Origin: an uncultured Oscillospiraceae bacterium
GTDB lineage: Bacteria > Bacillota > Clostridia > Oscillospirales > Acutalibacteraceae
Reading direction: 5' to 3'
Length of the DNA stretch: 39,270 nt
NCBI GenBank assembly: GCA_900539425.1
Contig: UQBX01000022.1
Span: forward strand, 1-39,270
The notes below the pieces were generated by a model, which searched no databases, was not told the origin of the DNA, and saw nothing but the letters and a program-made list of their open reading frames with translations. Made by a program: the position numbers and the translations under genes. Positions 16,521-24,111 of this stretch are shown here, in pieces (positions within the stretch are counted from its first letter, which is position 1; every line of letters begins with the position of its first letter).

Positions 16521-16552
16521 ATTAAAGGGAAGCCGAAAAGCTTCCCTTTAAT
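16521..16552 (-). terminator. Attenuator-like hairpin between bmp and the ABC ATPase gene
   Basis: A perfect 13-bp inverted repeat (arms 16521-16533 and 16540-16552, 6-base loop) lies in the short gap after the BMP stop. On the minus strand it is followed by TTGGTTTTATAAAG, a poor U-run, so partial termination or 3'-end protection is likelier than full termination. It would allow the binding protein to be made in excess over the ABC subunits. Confidence 0.7.
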
Positions 16553-16567
16553 GAATTGTTATGCAAA

Positions 16568-17842
16568 TTACTCGTTTGCGTTAAGTTCTGTGATACCGTC
16601 TATTCTGAGCTGGAAGTAAGGAGCGGCTCTGAGAACAGACTCCTCGAAGTAAGTTACATTGTTAGCTGTAACAATAGCCTCTTCAGTAGCACCCTGGTAA
16701 ACAGCAACCGGTGAACCTGAAGAAAAGTCATAATATGAAAGATCAACAGTTGAAGTTGTTACCTGCTCACCGTTAACGGTAAATTTAGAAGTATCGAACA
16801 CCTGAAGTGTACCGTTCTTGATACCTTCGATAGCGGCGTCAACAGCTTCCTGAGTACCCTCTGCGCAAGCGGAACCGAGCGGAGTGATGCCTACTGCATC
16901 TGCCTCGTAGCCCTTTGCCCAGTCCTGAGTAATCTCTGTTCCGTTCATAACGTTTGAGAAGAGCTCTTCATAATATACTTCCCAGTTGTTTGTTGAAGAT
17001 GTAAGTGCAACATCAGGAGCAACATCAGTCATATCAACATTGTAGCCTACGCTGTAAGCAACGGTGCCCTCATTGTGAGCATCCTGAACAGCTGTAGGAG
17101 CACCTGTTGAGTCTGCGTGCTGACCGATGATTACACAGCCGCGAGCCATAAGTGTTTCAGCAGCGGCAGCCTCACCTTCAAGGTCAAACCATGAATTGGT
17201 GTACTGAACATCCATAACAACATTTTCAACTACGGATTTAATTCCGAGGTAGAAAGCGGTGTAGCCGGAAACAACCTCTGCATAGGGGAATGCTCCTACG
17301 TAGCCGACTTTTACATTGCCGTTTTCATCAAAATTATTATCGCCAAGTGCATTTGTATCCTGGAGTTCTTTAATTTTCATGCCTGCTACAACGCCTGAAA
17401 CATATCTTGCCTGATAGATGTTTGTGAACGCATTGTAGAAATTTGACAGACCTGAAATAGCAGCATAGTCACCTGTCATGGCAACAAATGTTACATCCGG
17501 ATAAGCCTCTGCAGCCTCAGCCATGAAGTCCTGATGACCGTAGCTGTTTGAGATGATAAGATTACAGCCGGAAGCAACAAGCTCCTCAGCAGCTGTGTAG
17601 CACTCTTCTGTCTCGGGAACCTTTTCTTTCCAGCTGATGTTTTCGCTGGGGATTCCGAGCTTTTCTGCAGCAGCTCTGATGCCGTCCGCATGTGCCTTTG
17701 TGTAGGTTTCGGTGTCATCACCGATTTCGATTACGCCGATTTTGATGCTTGTGTCCTCTTTCTCATCGGCAGCACAGGCTGCAAAAGAGAAAACAAGAAC
17801 AACTGCGAGCAAAATTGCGGCAATCTTCTTTGCAAGTTTCAT
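16568..17842 (-). CDS. BMP family ABC transporter substrate-binding lipoprotein (purine nucleoside type)
   Basis: 424 residues. The lipoprotein signal ends FSFAAC with lipid cysteine C23. The BMP/PnrA (Bmp) domain follows: IKIGVIEIGDDTETYTKAHADGIRAAAEKL, LVASGCNLIISNSYGHQDFMAEAAEAYPDVTFVAMTGD, VKVGYVGAFPYAEVVSGYTAFYLGIKSV, ARGCVIIGQHADSTGA. PnrA-like proteins bind purine nucleosides; the flanking xpt and hpt genes fit purine cargo. CGGAGGT precedes ATG 17842. It is longer than PnrA (about 350), the extra being in the C-terminal region. It is separated from the ABC ATPase gene by an attenuator-like hairpin. Confidence 0.93.
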   Translation of the reverse strand: MKLAKKIAAILLAVVLVFSFAACAADEKEDTSIKIGVIEIGDDTETYTKAHADGIRAAAEKLGIPSENISWKEKVPETEECYTAAEELVASGCNLIISNSYGHQDFMAEAAEAYPDVTFVAMTGDYAAISGLSNFYNAFTNIYQARYVSGVVAGMKIKELQDTNALGDNNFDENGNVKVGYVGAFPYAEVVSGYTAFYLGIKSVVENVVMDVQYTNSWFDLEGEAAAAETLMARGCVIIGQHADSTGAPTAVQDAHNEGTVAYSVGYNVDMTDVAPDVALTSSTNNWEVYYEELFSNVMNGTEITQDWAKGYEADAVGITPLGSACAEGTQEAVDAAIEGIKNGTLQVFDTSKFTVNGEQVTTSTVDLSYYDFSSGSPVAVYQGATEEAIVTANNVTYFEESVLRAAPYFQLRIDGITELNANE

Positions 17843-17897
17843 TTCTTTCTACCTCCGAAAATTTTTAATATTATAAGGCGTATGCCTGATAACCAAA

Positions 17898-18476
17898 TCA
17901 ATCGCGAAATACGATATCGCCCGTTTCGCTGTTCATACTTTCTATAACAGCAAGACTTTCAACACGCACTCCGCTTTCACGCATTTCATCTCCCCCGTGC
18001 TGATAGCCCTTTTCAATAACCGCGCCGCATCCGACAAGATGTGCGCCGCTGTCATTGACTATTTTGATAAGCCCCCTCATAGCGTTCCCGATTGCAAGGA
18101 AATCATCTACTATAAGGACTCTGTCTCCTTTGCCGAGAAAGCGTTTTGAGACCATTACATTATACGTTGTACCGTGTGTAAAAGACTCAACAGGTGTTTC
18201 ATAAACATCGCCGGCTATATTTTTTGTCTTGTTTTTCTTTGCGAAAACAAGGGGGCACTGAAACTCCTGAGCCACCATTGAGCCGATAGCGATACCTGAA
18301 GCTTCTATTGTGAGGATTTTATTGACATTGTCATCCTTAAAAAGCCGATGAAACTCTTTGCCGACCTCACGAAGAAAAGGAATATCTATCTGATGATTGA
18401 GGAAACAGTCAACTTTAAGGATATTGCCCTCGTAGACCTCTCCCTCATCTTTGATTTTTTGCTTTAAAAGATCCAT
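17898..18476 (-). CDS. xpt: Xanthine phosphoribosyltransferase
   Basis: 192 residues, close to B. subtilis Xpt (194). Motifs: GNILKVDCFLNHQIDI (17-32), ILTIEASGIAIG (54-65), FAKKNKTKNI (78-87) and the PRPP motif VLIVDDFLAIGNA (120-132). It forms XMP from xanthine and PRPP. ATG 18476 has GGAG 8 bases upstream; an in-frame TTG at 18497 is upstream of that site and rejected. First gene of the purine run, with a good promoter at 18528-18556. No purine riboswitch fits in the short leader (about 45 bases), unlike the Bacillus xpt-pbuX leader. Confidence 0.96.
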   Translation of the reverse strand: MDLLKQKIKDEGEVYEGNILKVDCFLNHQIDIPFLREVGKEFHRLFKDDNVNKILTIEASGIAIGSMVAQEFQCPLVFAKKNKTKNIAGDVYETPVESFTHGTTYNVMVSKRFLGKGDRVLIVDDFLAIGNAMRGLIKIVNDSGAHLVGCGAVIEKGYQHGGDEMRESGVRVESLAVIESMNSETGDIVFRD

Positions 18477-18527
18477 ATAATTCTCCGCTTGACACAACGT
18501 TTTAAAACTAAAAATAATAACACAGAT

Positions 18528-18556
18528 ATAATATACTAACGCTTAAATGTTTTCAA
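18528..18556 (-). promoter_or_regulatory. Predicted sigma-A promoter of the xpt purine-salvage operon
   Basis: Minus strand: -35 TTGAAA (18551-18556), 17-base spacer, -10 TATTAT (18528-18533). Predicted start is near 18521, giving a leader of about 45 bases to the xpt ATG. Confidence 0.65.
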
Positions 18557-18645
18557 CATTATGACGAGTTTTGACACCAAATTTTAACCTTTTTTGAACT
18601 TTGTAATAAAGGCGGAAAAATCCGCATAAAAATTGTACGCGCTTA

Positions 18646-18674
18646 TTGTGAAAATCAAAAAAATGAGATACAAT
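18646..18674 (+). promoter_or_regulatory. Predicted promoter of the DUF2974 hydrolase gene
   Basis: Plus strand: -35 TTGTGA (18646-18651), 17-base spacer, -10 TACAAT (18669-18674), 25 bases before the ATG. The divergent xpt promoter lies about 90 bases to the left. A weak 5-bp hairpin (GCGGA-AAAA-TCCGC, 18612-18625) between them has no assigned role. Confidence 0.5.
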
Positions 18675-18698
18675 ACAGATACTGAAAGCGGTGACTAA

Positions 18699-19850
18699 AT
18701 GGAAAACATTTCGGACTATATAAAAAGATTTGGTTCATTCAGATTTTCGGAAATAGGAATAACTGAGGCGGACAACGCCGTATTCAGCAGGCTTGCATAC
18801 CTTGACCTTACACCGTTCGCCGGAATGACACTGAGTGAAGCGGCAGAAAAATATGAGAGCGGCGATGATTCGAACAAGATACTGAGCGAAACCTGCGACC
18901 TGCTTAAAGAAGCCGGAAACACGATCAGATTCGGATACATAACGATTGAAGGCTGCCGAGAGATAGTGAGCGAAGATATGCAGACGGCATTTTACGCCGT
19001 AACATTTGCTGCTGACAAAAAGACTTTCTTTATCGCATTCCGCGGAACTGACGACAAGATCGTAAGTTTTTATGAGGACGCCAAGCTTGCATATGCATTC
19101 CCCGTGGCAAGCCAAACGTCGGCGCTGAGTTATGTTACGGGAGAATTGCAGCTAAGAGACGGAAAATTCTTTTTAGGCGGCCATTCCAAAGGCGGAAATC
19201 TGGCTGTATTTGCTTTTCTGTTTCTTCGTGATGAGGAAAAGGACAGGATAATACGTGTCTACAATAACGACGGGCCCGGTTTTCCCCGGGAAATAGCAGA
19301 CATATTATTCACCCGAAAAAACTGCGAAAAAATATACAATCTTATGCCTGAGGATTCTATCATAGGCAGAATGCTTAGTGACGGCGGAAAGACGAAAATA
19401 ATAAAAAGCGGTGCCTCGGGTGCGGCACAGCATAATATCTTTACGTGGGAAATAAGCGGTGAAGGGTTTAAAGCCGCAAAAAGATTCAGCATGTTTTCAG
19501 AATACATGGAAGACACGCTGACTCAGAGTCTTGAAACACTTGAGCCCGAAAGAATGAAGGACGCCGCAAACGCAGTATTTGAAATAGCGAAAAACAGCGG
19601 CATTAAATCGCTTAAAGACATCAACATCAAAAATTACCGAAGTCTTATACCTGCCGCCGCAGAAATGAAAAAACTTGTTGACAGTGATGCGGATGACATT
19701 CCCGTAATAGTGAGAACGCTTGCCAAGAGCATGGTAGACTCGATGAGTGTTGAAAAAATAGTGGAACGCTCAATGCCTGAAGTAATGAGCAGAATAGATG
19801 AATTAGCAGAAAAAATAAAAAGCAGAAATGATGAGAACAGCGAAAGCTGA
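18699..19850 (+). CDS. Alpha/beta-hydrolase, Mbeg1-like (DUF2974)
   Basis: 383 residues. The central alpha/beta-hydrolase part shows FFIAFRGTDDK (110-120, oxyanion-side motif of lipase-3-like folds) and nucleophile elbow GGHSKGGNLA with S163; YNNDGPGFPREI follows (a conserved DGPG loop of the family). The N-terminal 80 residues (FSEIGITEADNAVFSRLAYLDLTPF) match the DUF2974 opening; the C-terminal third is helical and Lys/Glu-rich. No signal peptide or membrane segment, so probably cytoplasmic. Substrate unknown; esterase or lipase activity is only inferred. It is a lone plus-strand gene with its own promoter and a strong terminator. Confidence 0.85.
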   Translation: MENISDYIKRFGSFRFSEIGITEADNAVFSRLAYLDLTPFAGMTLSEAAEKYESGDDSNKILSETCDLLKEAGNTIRFGYITIEGCREIVSEDMQTAFYAVTFAADKKTFFIAFRGTDDKIVSFYEDAKLAYAFPVASQTSALSYVTGELQLRDGKFFLGGHSKGGNLAVFAFLFLRDEEKDRIIRVYNNDGPGFPREIADILFTRKNCEKIYNLMPEDSIIGRMLSDGGKTKIIKSGASGAAQHNIFTWEISGEGFKAAKRFSMFSEYMEDTLTQSLETLEPERMKDAANAVFEIAKNSGIKSLKDINIKNYRSLIPAAAEMKKLVDSDADDIPVIVRTLAKSMVDSMSVEKIVERSMPEVMSRIDELAEKIKSRNDENSES

Positions 19851-19867
19851 ATATCTCCTTTATAAAG

Positions 19868-19900
19868 AAAAACGCTCCGGCAACTTGCCGGGGCGTTTTT
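19868..19900 (+). terminator. Intrinsic terminator after the DUF2974 gene, possibly bidirectional
   Basis: Arms 19868-19881 and 19887-19900 form a 14-bp stem (one U-G wobble in the plus-strand RNA) around loop AACTT, ending in TTTTT. On the minus strand the wobble becomes a C-A mismatch, but A-rich/T-rich ends could still serve uraA from the other side, since the two genes converge. Confidence 0.9.
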
Positions 19901-19924
19901 GTATCTACATTCTGACTGATTAAA

Positions 19925-21310
19925 TTATTCTTTTTCAGCAGATGCGTTTGCATCTTCCGTAACAGCTTCTTTAGCGCCTTCCTCAGCTGTAACCGGGTTT
20001 GGATTAAACACATAATCGTTACCCGGAAGAATAGCATTGAGGAGTATGCCGGCAATAGCTGCAACTGCAAGTGCAGTAAGGCTGATGTTGAACTCACCGA
20101 TAGTGAAGTCAACCGAACCTACACCCAGCGCCGTTACAAGAATAACGGCAATTATGATAAGATTTCTTGATTTAGTAAGGTCAACCTTATTTTCAACAAC
20201 ATTACGAACACCGACTCCGGAAATCATACCGTAAAGTATGAAAGAGATACCGCCTATAATTGCGGTGGGAACGGTATTTATAACAGCTGCAAATTTAGGT
20301 GAGAACGAAAGAACGATTGCAACTACAGCGGCAATGCGTACTACACGGGGATCATATACCTTTGTAAGAGCAAGAACGCCTGTGTTTTCGCCGTAAGTTG
20401 TATTTGCAGGACCTCCGAATAACGCGGAGAAAGAAGTTGCAAGACCATCGCCGACAAGAGTTCTTTTAAGGCCGGGATCGGCAAGGAAATTTCTGCCTGT
20501 AGTAGCGCTGATAGCGGAAACGTCGCCTATATGTTCCATCATTGTTGCAAATGAGATAGGCATAATAGCTATAATAGCGCTTATAGCCATTCCTCTGTCA
20601 TGGATATTGCCGAATACCATGCCCTCTTTTGTTATCGGCAAACCAATCCAGTCCGCTTCAATAATAGGCTGGAAATCGACTGCGCCTATACAAACAGCAA
20701 CTATATAAGACACGATAATACCTACAAGAATGGGAATGATTTTGAGCATTCCTTTGCCCCAGATATTGCAGACAACGATAACGGCGAGAGCAATAATTGC
20801 AAGGAGCCAGTTTTGTTTACAGTTATCAACGGCAGAGCCTGCAAGGCTGAGACCTATTGCGATAATAATGGGGCCTGTTACTACCGGCGGGAAGAAGCGC
20901 ATTACTTTTTCTACCGGGAATATAGCGAAAAGTGCGGCGAGCACAAGATAAACAAGACCTGCGCACACAACGCCCAGATTTGCATAAGGCAGCATTTCGG
21001 TATTCGGGGAGCCGTCCTCAAGAAGAGGAGCCACAACGGCATATCCGCCGAGGAACGCGAAGGATGAGCCGAGGAATGCCGGAACCTTAAACTTTGTTAC
21101 GAGATGGAAAAACAAAGTGCCGAGACCTGCCATAAGGAGCGTGGTTTGCATATTCAGTCCGGTTAAGAGCGGAACAAGCACCGTTGCGCCGAACATAGCG
21201 AAAGTATGCTGAAAACCAAGTATCATCATTTTAGGTTTGCCGAGCACTCTTGCATCATAAATACCCTGTTCACCAAGGACGGTTTTTTTGCTTTTATCTT
21301 TCTTTGCCAT
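19925..21310 (-). CDS. uraA: Uracil permease (NCS2 family)
   Basis: 461 residues with about 14 membrane segments. UraA/PyrP landmarks: GFQHTFAMFGATVLVPLLTG (32-51), FKVPAFLGSSFAFLGGY (73-89), MMEHIGDVSAIS (about 251-262) and the substrate-binding NTTYGENTGVLALTKV region (about 300-315). NCS2 transporters import uracil by proton symport. The C-terminal tail (after about 440) is acidic and variable. GGAGGTT precedes ATG 21310. It lies 46 bases downstream of upp, so uptake and phosphoribosylation of uracil are probably one operon. Confidence 0.95.
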   Translation of the reverse strand: MAKKDKSKKTVLGEQGIYDARVLGKPKMMILGFQHTFAMFGATVLVPLLTGLNMQTTLLMAGLGTLFFHLVTKFKVPAFLGSSFAFLGGYAVVAPLLEDGSPNTEMLPYANLGVVCAGLVYLVLAALFAIFPVEKVMRFFPPVVTGPIIIAIGLSLAGSAVDNCKQNWLLAIIALAVIVVCNIWGKGMLKIIPILVGIIVSYIVAVCIGAVDFQPIIEADWIGLPITKEGMVFGNIHDRGMAISAIIAIMPISFATMMEHIGDVSAISATTGRNFLADPGLKRTLVGDGLATSFSALFGGPANTTYGENTGVLALTKVYDPRVVRIAAVVAIVLSFSPKFAAVINTVPTAIIGGISFILYGMISGVGVRNVVENKVDLTKSRNLIIIAVILVTALGVGSVDFTIGEFNISLTALAVAAIAGILLNAILPGNDYVFNPNPVTAEEGAKEAVTEDANASAEKE

Positions 21311-21356
21311 ATAAAATATAACCTCCGTTAAAGACGTAAATCACCCAAGGCACGTA

Positions 21357-21989
21357 TTATTTTGTGCCGAAAATTCTGTCTCCCGCATCTCCGAGACCGG
21401 GAACGATATAGCCGTTTTCATTAAGATGATCATCAAGACCCGCGGCAAAAATATCAACATCCGGGTGAGCTTTTTCAAGTGCATCAAGCCCCTCAGGAGC
21501 GGCAATTATGCACAGGAATTTGATTGAACGGGGATTTCTTTTTTTGATTTGGCCGATAGCGTCAATTGCTGAACCGCCGGTTGCAAGCATAGGATCAAGA
21601 ACAAATACATCCCTGTCCTCAATATCCTTAGGAAGCTTGCAGTAATACTCAACAGGCTCAAGGGTGGATTCATCTCTGTAAAGCCCTATATGACCTACTC
21701 TTGCGGACGGAACAAGCATAAGAGCTCCTTCCACCATACCGAGACCGGCACGCAAAATGGGAACAAATGCAAGTTTTCTGCCTGCTATCTCCTTACAGTG
21801 AGCAACACCGCACGGTGTTTGAACATCCTTGTTATGAAGCGGCAGATCACGAGTTGCGTCATAAATCATAAGCATGGCAATTTCATTTACAAGATCCCTG
21901 AATTCTTTTGTGCTTGTGTTTACATCACGCAGAATTGAGAGCTTGTGCTGGATCAGCGGATGATCCATAATTACTACTTTTCTTTCCAT
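21357..21989 (-). CDS. upp: Uracil phosphoribosyltransferase
   Basis: 210 residues, the family's normal length. Features: HPLIQHKLSILRD (10-22), the PILRAGLGM segment (77-85), PRPP-binding VLDPMLATGGSA (130-141) and the C-terminal uracil-binding IVPGLGDAGDRIFGT. It makes UMP from uracil and PRPP. ATG 21989 has AAAGGAG 6 bases upstream; longer in-frame extensions to 22046 run through the promoter region and are rejected. Confidence 0.97.
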   Translation of the reverse strand: MERKVVIMDHPLIQHKLSILRDVNTSTKEFRDLVNEIAMLMIYDATRDLPLHNKDVQTPCGVAHCKEIAGRKLAFVPILRAGLGMVEGALMLVPSARVGHIGLYRDESTLEPVEYYCKLPKDIEDRDVFVLDPMLATGGSAIDAIGQIKKRNPRSIKFLCIIAAPEGLDALEKAHPDVDIFAAGLDDHLNENGYIVPGLGDAGDRIFGTK

Positions 21990-22036
21990 AAAAAACTCCT
22001 TTCGTCTGTAATGACTTATACCTCTATATCCATAAT

Positions 22037-22065
22037 AAGATACCACAAGGAGCGCCTTTATTCAA
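22037..22065 (-). promoter_or_regulatory. Predicted promoter of upp-uraA
   Basis: Minus strand: -35 TTGAAT (22060-22065), 17-base spacer, -10 TATCTT (22037-22042), about 48 bases upstream of the upp ATG. No PyrR-type antiterminator structure is evident in the short leader. Confidence 0.4.
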
Positions 22066-22105
22066 CAAAAAGCGACTTACAAATGGTTACAAAACTGTAA
22101 ACAGC

Positions 22106-22136
22106 AAAAAAGCCCCGCCCTTTTCGGGCGGAGCTT
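22106..22136 (-). terminator. Intrinsic terminator after fucO
   Basis: Minus-strand RNA: 11-bp stem AAGCUCCGCCC/GGGCGGGGCUU (one U-G wobble), loop GAAAA, then a U run (22106-22111). It lies 19 bases past the fucO stop and insulates upp-uraA. Confidence 0.95.
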
Positions 22137-22154
22137 ACGATTTTTATTATAAAA

Positions 22155-23303
22155 TTACATGAGAGAACGATAAAGGGCTTTTATTTCCTCAACGGAAGTA
22201 TCACGCGGATTGCCGGGTCTGCAGGCGTCATCGTAAGCGCTCTGAGCAAGGAAATCAACGTCCTCATCTTTAACTATTTCTTTTAAATCCGCAGGGATTC
22301 CCACATCGGCTCCAAGCTGTTTTACAGCTGCTACTGCGGCTTTTCTCGCATCTTCAAGGCTCATTGCGTCTACGCCTTCAACACCCATAGCCTTGGCGAT
22401 ATCCCTATATTTTTCTCCTGTTGCCGGAGCATTGTACTCCATAACCGTGGGAAGGATAATAGCGTTAGCAACGCCGTGCGGAGTATCATAAACCGCACCG
22501 AGAGGGTGAGCCATGGAATGAACAAGGCCCAGACCTACATTTGAAAATCCCATACCTGCGATATACTGACCGAGAGCCATCTGCTTTCTGCCCTCTGCTG
22601 TATTCTCAACTGCTCCGCGCAGATTTGCGGCGATGATTTCTATTGCCTTGAGATGGAACATATCGGAAAGTTCCCATGCGCCCTTTGTAATATAGCCCTC
22701 AATAGCGTGTGTAAGGGCATCCATACCTGTAGCGGCTGTAAGTCCTTTGGGCATTGTAGACATCATATCAGGGTCTACAACGGCGATAATGGGGATATCC
22801 TTGGGATCAACGCAAACCATTTTCCTGTTTTTCTCAGTATCTGTGATTACATAGTTGATTGTTACCTCAGCGGCAGTGCCTGCAGTTGTTGGAACTGCTA
22901 TAATGGGAACACATTTATTAGTTGTGGGAGCAACACCCTCAAGCGATACAACATCTTCAAACTCGGGATTTTTTATAATTATTCCGATAGCTTTCGCGGT
23001 ATCCATTGATGAACCGCCGCCGATTGCGATAATGCAGTCAGCTCCTGAAGCTTTAAACGCCGCAACGCCTGATTTAACATTTTCTACGGTAGGATTAGGC
23101 TTTATCTCGCTGTATATCTCGTAAGGAATAGACGCGCCGTCAAGCACATCGGTAACCTTTTTGGTTACGCCGAATTTAATTAAATCGGGATCCGAGCAGA
23201 CAAAGCACTTTTTAAATCCCCTGCCCATAACTTCGGGAGCAATATCATTTATCGCACCCGCACCGTGATAACTTGTTTCATTTAGTACAAAACGATTAGA
23301 CAT
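22155..23303 (-). CDS. fucO: Lactaldehyde reductase / 1,2-propanediol oxidoreductase (iron-containing alcohol dehydrogenase)
   Basis: 382 residues, strikingly like E. coli FucO from memory across the length: RFVLNETSYHGAGAI, GGGSSMDTAKAIGII (96-110), IIAVPTTAGTAAEVTINYVIT (134-154), DALTHAIEGYITKGAW (195-210), MGFSNVGLGLVHSMAHPLGA. Predicted iron ligands are D195, H199, H262 and H276, all present at FucO spacing. It reduces L-lactaldehyde to (S)-1,2-propanediol with NADH, as in fucose/rhamnose fermentation; related substrates are possible. No fuc or rha genes adjoin it. AGGAGGT is 7 bases before ATG 23303. It has its own promoter with an operator-like dyad. Confidence 0.93.
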   Translation of the reverse strand: MSNRFVLNETSYHGAGAINDIAPEVMGRGFKKCFVCSDPDLIKFGVTKKVTDVLDGASIPYEIYSEIKPNPTVENVKSGVAAFKASGADCIIAIGGGSSMDTAKAIGIIIKNPEFEDVVSLEGVAPTTNKCVPIIAVPTTAGTAAEVTINYVITDTEKNRKMVCVDPKDIPIIAVVDPDMMSTMPKGLTAATGMDALTHAIEGYITKGAWELSDMFHLKAIEIIAANLRGAVENTAEGRKQMALGQYIAGMGFSNVGLGLVHSMAHPLGAVYDTPHGVANAIILPTVMEYNAPATGEKYRDIAKAMGVEGVDAMSLEDARKAAVAAVKQLGADVGIPADLKEIVKDEDVDFLAQSAYDDACRPGNPRDTSVEEIKALYRSLM

Positions 23304-23324
23304 AAATATTACCTCCTAAAAATC

Positions 23325-23373
23325 TGAACCTAAGTTCAAATTCATTATAGGAGGTAAAATCACTAATTGTCAA
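23325..23373 (-). promoter_or_regulatory. fucO promoter with operator-like dyad at the transcription start
   Basis: Minus strand: consensus -35 TTGACA (23368-23373), 18-base spacer, consensus -10 TATAAT (23344-23349). The predicted start (about 23337) falls at the edge of the dyad TGAAC-N4-GTTCA (arms 23334-23338 and 23325-23329), a typical repressor position. The -35 lies inside the last codons of the upstream M48-type gene. Confidence 0.8.
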
Positions 23374-24082
23374 TAAAATAACAATAAATTAATTTATTTT
23401 TTAAAACTGCGTCATACTTTTTCCATTCCGGCATAACTCGGGAAAGACAAGAGTAAAACTTCTTTGAATGATTTTGATGAATAAAATGACAAAGTTCGTG
23501 ACAAACTACGGACTTTATGACGTTTTCATCATATGCGGCAAGACGTGAATTAAGTGTTACCGTATTCTTTGCCGCACGGCAGTTGCCCCACTGCGATTTC
23601 ATTCGGCGTATTTTAAGACACGGAGCACTGTTTATTCTGCCGTAAAAAAGCGGCAGACAATCCTGCATTACTTGAGGAAACACCCTCTGCGCAGTATCAG
23701 CAAGCAATTTATCATAAAGCGCCCTGCGCAAATTAACATCTGAGTTTTCACCGACGTAAAATATCACATCGTCAGAATTCAGGACACAGCGGTTTTTATC
23801 AGCGCCCGTAATTTGAAGACGGTACTTTTTACCTAAAATATAAAGAAAATCCCCGTTTTCATATTTCACGGTCATATCGCTGAGCTGTGAAAACCGCTTC
23901 CTTGCAGAAATAATTCTCTGCGCATTTGAAAGTACAAAGCGTTTAACAACATCAGCAGGAACATAGGGCGGTGCAGAAACCGTTACTTCACCGCACGTGT
24001 TTATCCGCAGATTGATATTTTTAACATTTTTTCTGATGAGAGTATAATCTATTATCTGATCTTCAAACTGAATGCTTGCCAT
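23363..24082 (-). CDS. M48/YgjP-type zinc metallopeptidase (DUF45)
   Basis: 239 residues. The YgjP/DUF45 pattern is clear: an N-terminal IDYTLIRKNVKNINLRIN...VTVSAPPYVP, a central SQWGNCRAAKNTVTLNSRL, then the zinc motif CHELCHFIHQNHSKKFYSCLSRVMPEWKKYD (HELCH with a downstream acidic/His-rich helix). Homologues are soluble HExxH proteins often annotated as M48 metallopeptidases; the biological substrate is not known. I start at ATG 24082 (MASIQFEDQ); upstream in-frame codons run through the tRNA-Lys gene and its terminator. The start lacks a clear Shine-Dalgarno and carries a 13-base motif also found at the ruvC start. Confidence 0.87.
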   Translation of the reverse strand: MASIQFEDQIIDYTLIRKNVKNINLRINTCGEVTVSAPPYVPADVVKRFVLSNAQRIISARKRFSQLSDMTVKYENGDFLYILGKKYRLQITGADKNRCVLNSDDVIFYVGENSDVNLRRALYDKLLADTAQRVFPQVMQDCLPLFYGRINSAPCLKIRRMKSQWGNCRAAKNTVTLNSRLAAYDENVIKSVVCHELCHFIHQNHSKKFYSCLSRVMPEWKKYDAVLKNKLIYCYFIDN

Positions 24083-24111
24083 AGTACATACCGCTTTGAA
24101 TAATATTGAAA

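Noticed and set aside
17870..17897. Internal promoter between xpt and bmp (TATAAT at 17870-17875)
   Set aside because: The only -35 at 16-17 bases is TTTGGT or ATTTGG, too poor to support; the AGGC-GTAT-GCCT element in the spacer is noted as a small repeat only.
18477..18527. Purine riboswitch in the xpt leader
   Set aside because: The leader from the predicted start is only about 45 bases and lacks the conserved purine-aptamer core motifs; too short for aptamer plus terminator.
20600..21067. Open reading frame on plus inside uraA (155 codons)
   Set aside because: Antisense shadow of a strongly conserved membrane protein gene; no ribosome binding site or recognisable product.
23309..23356. 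Anti-Shine-Dalgarno pairing in the fucO leader as a classical riboswitch
   Set aside because: The complementary arm overlaps the promoter spacer and -10, upstream of the predicted start, so it would be absent from the main transcript; only relevant to read-through RNA.
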